From assembly GCA_037892935.1 (NCBI GenBank), contig JAYXKI010000003.1, positions 372,001-436,000 of the forward strand: a DNA stretch of 64,000 nucleotides, in the 5' to 3' direction. Positions 62,993-64,000 of the stretch are shown piece after piece. The notes beneath the pieces were generated by a model. It had not been told where the DNA came from, did no database searches, and was given only the letters and a program-made list of their open reading frames with translations. How positions within the stretch are numbered: the stretch's first letter is position 1; every line of letters starts with the position of its first letter. Made by a program: the position numbers and the translations under genes. The stretch is from Phlebopus portentosus (Eukaryota; Basidiomycota; Agaricomycetes; Boletales; Boletinellaceae).

Positions 62993-64000
62993 TTCTCAAG
63001 ATCTTGTTATAACGATGAACAAAAGGCAAGCAGACAGTGGCGGAAGATGGTGGACGAATGAAGGAAAGAAAACGACGTTGGCGGTGTTGTTATATAGTGT
63101 GAGAGGCTGTTGCTGCGGGATGATGAAGAAGTGACCCCGTGAGCGGATTCGAGACGGCGAACGCCCACGCCGAGTTAAGACAGACGCGGGTTCGTCGGGG
63201 CTAACCGATTACATACGCGTGCATAAATTGATTGGCGTCGCGCCCATCCACACGCCGACCTCGATCCAGCAGTTCCTTCCCGCGCATGTTTCGTTTAGAG
63301 CAACACTGCCGTCTCGGTGTGCACCGAATACTCTAACGGAATATTGAACATACACAGCTCGGTGCCTGGGATGAGGATTGCATGCTTCTGAAAGTTCTAT
63401 GGCTCATTTATTTAGATGCTTCTCCCAATACTCCATAACTCTCCTATACTGCATTCGGCACGATACAGTTCGTCGCGGATAGTGCATCATGTATCATGCA
63501 TCCCTGCTGCGATCTTGGAGCAGAGAGGATCACTAGAAGATCCGTCAATGCTGCAGTACCACCAAATCATCACCGAGAACTGGTGTGTATTTCTTACAAT
63601 CCTTTGTAAATGTTTATGGGCCACTAGACTATATGTTTTCTCCGCAAGCTTATCCTCTTTTCCATCCAAGGTCGACAAATAGACATCCTTTTGCACAGGA
63701 ATAGATCTGAGTATAGCCAAGAAATACAGTGGATATCAACGATCTTTCCGTTAACAATAAAGTCGGCATACCTGGCATACCCAGTGCGCAGCCTGAGGTA
63801 TTTGTGCTTGGCGTGTCGAATCTATCGCTGAGCGCTCCATTGGTCCTAACACAACACAACACACGAAAAGTTTTGGAACATCGGAGCATCGCCTTTCTTT
63901 GCCGGACTGCGCACCAAGTACGGTTCCGTCAAAGCGTGAATGGGCGGTAGTTAAAAGCTCTTAGGGTCCTAGTTTCCACAGCCAGGCCGCTTTCTTTCGA
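62993..64000. other. Right-end intergenic stretch, nothing recognised
   Basis: The first 100 or so bases are the likely leader and promoter of the stomatin-like gene. Short frames near 63416-63950 on both strands have no recognisable domain, splice pairing or repeat. The window ends without another supported gene. Confidence 0.5.

Noticed and set aside
1..64000. Biosynthetic gene cluster or CRISPR-like array
   Set aside because: Genes are mostly unrelated housekeeping functions, no core synthase or transporter set is present, and no spaced direct repeats of CRISPR type were seen.

Overview
The window is nuclear DNA from a filamentous fungus, most likely a mushroom-forming basidiomycete (Agaricomycetes). 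Genes on both strands are cut into many exons by short introns of about 45-60 bases with GT..AG ends. The gene set is typical of that group: neurofibromin/Ira-type RasGAP, Grr1-type F-box/LRR protein, alternative oxidase, S28 peptidase, a Rax1-like RGS membrane protein and a Nam8/Ngr1-type RNA-binding protein. I saw no bacterial-style operon, rRNA, tRNA or CRISPR array. Exon joins were worked out by eye from splice signals and reading frame, so family assignments are firmer than exact intron borders.

Layout. 0-0.5 kb (-): first two exons of a partial, BTB-like gene. 1.8-5.9 kb (-): RTP1/TANGO6-like HEAT protein. 6.4-8.3 kb (+): Aro8-type aminotransferase, divergent from RTP1. 8.7-10.3 kb (+): mitochondrial alternative oxidase. 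10.8-11.8 kb (+): decayed F-box gene. 12.8-16.0 kb (+): GRR1-like F-box/LRR protein. 16.8-18.5 kb (+): second F-box paralogue, with a frameshift. 18.6-19.3 kb: inverted-repeat element with an 11-base tandem array. 19.9-22.2 kb (+): secreted S28 serine peptidase. 22.9-33.0 kb (-): giant RasGAP (Ira/neurofibromin). 33.9-34.9 kb (+): 14-3-3 protein, divergent from the RasGAP. 34.9-38.4 kb: simple-repeat-rich DNA without a supported gene. 38.4-39.9 kb (+): unknown low-complexity protein. 42.2-43.0 kb (-): LSM3. 44.9-46.8 kb (+): RGS-like membrane protein. 47.2-50.5 kb (+): coiled-coil protein with an apparent frameshift. 51.0-52.5 kb (+): DUF676-type alpha/beta hydrolase. 52.6-53.5 kb (-): NAA10 acetyltransferase. 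53.7-55.6 kb (-): third F-box paralogue, frameshifted. 56.1-59.1 kb (-): three-RRM RNA-binding protein. 61.5-63.0 kb (-): stomatin-like SPFH protein.

Most genes are unrelated housekeeping or signalling functions. A loose theme is signalling: RasGAP and 14-3-3 share a divergent promoter region, and an RGS-like protein lies about 10 kb further on. The most distinctive signal is a family of three dispersed F-box paralogues sharing a short first exon. Each copy carries at least one reading-frame break, which suggests a fast-evolving, locally decaying family, though consensus errors remain possible because an unrelated gene (47-50 kb) also shows a one-base break. I did not find a clear, wholly new multi-gene system.
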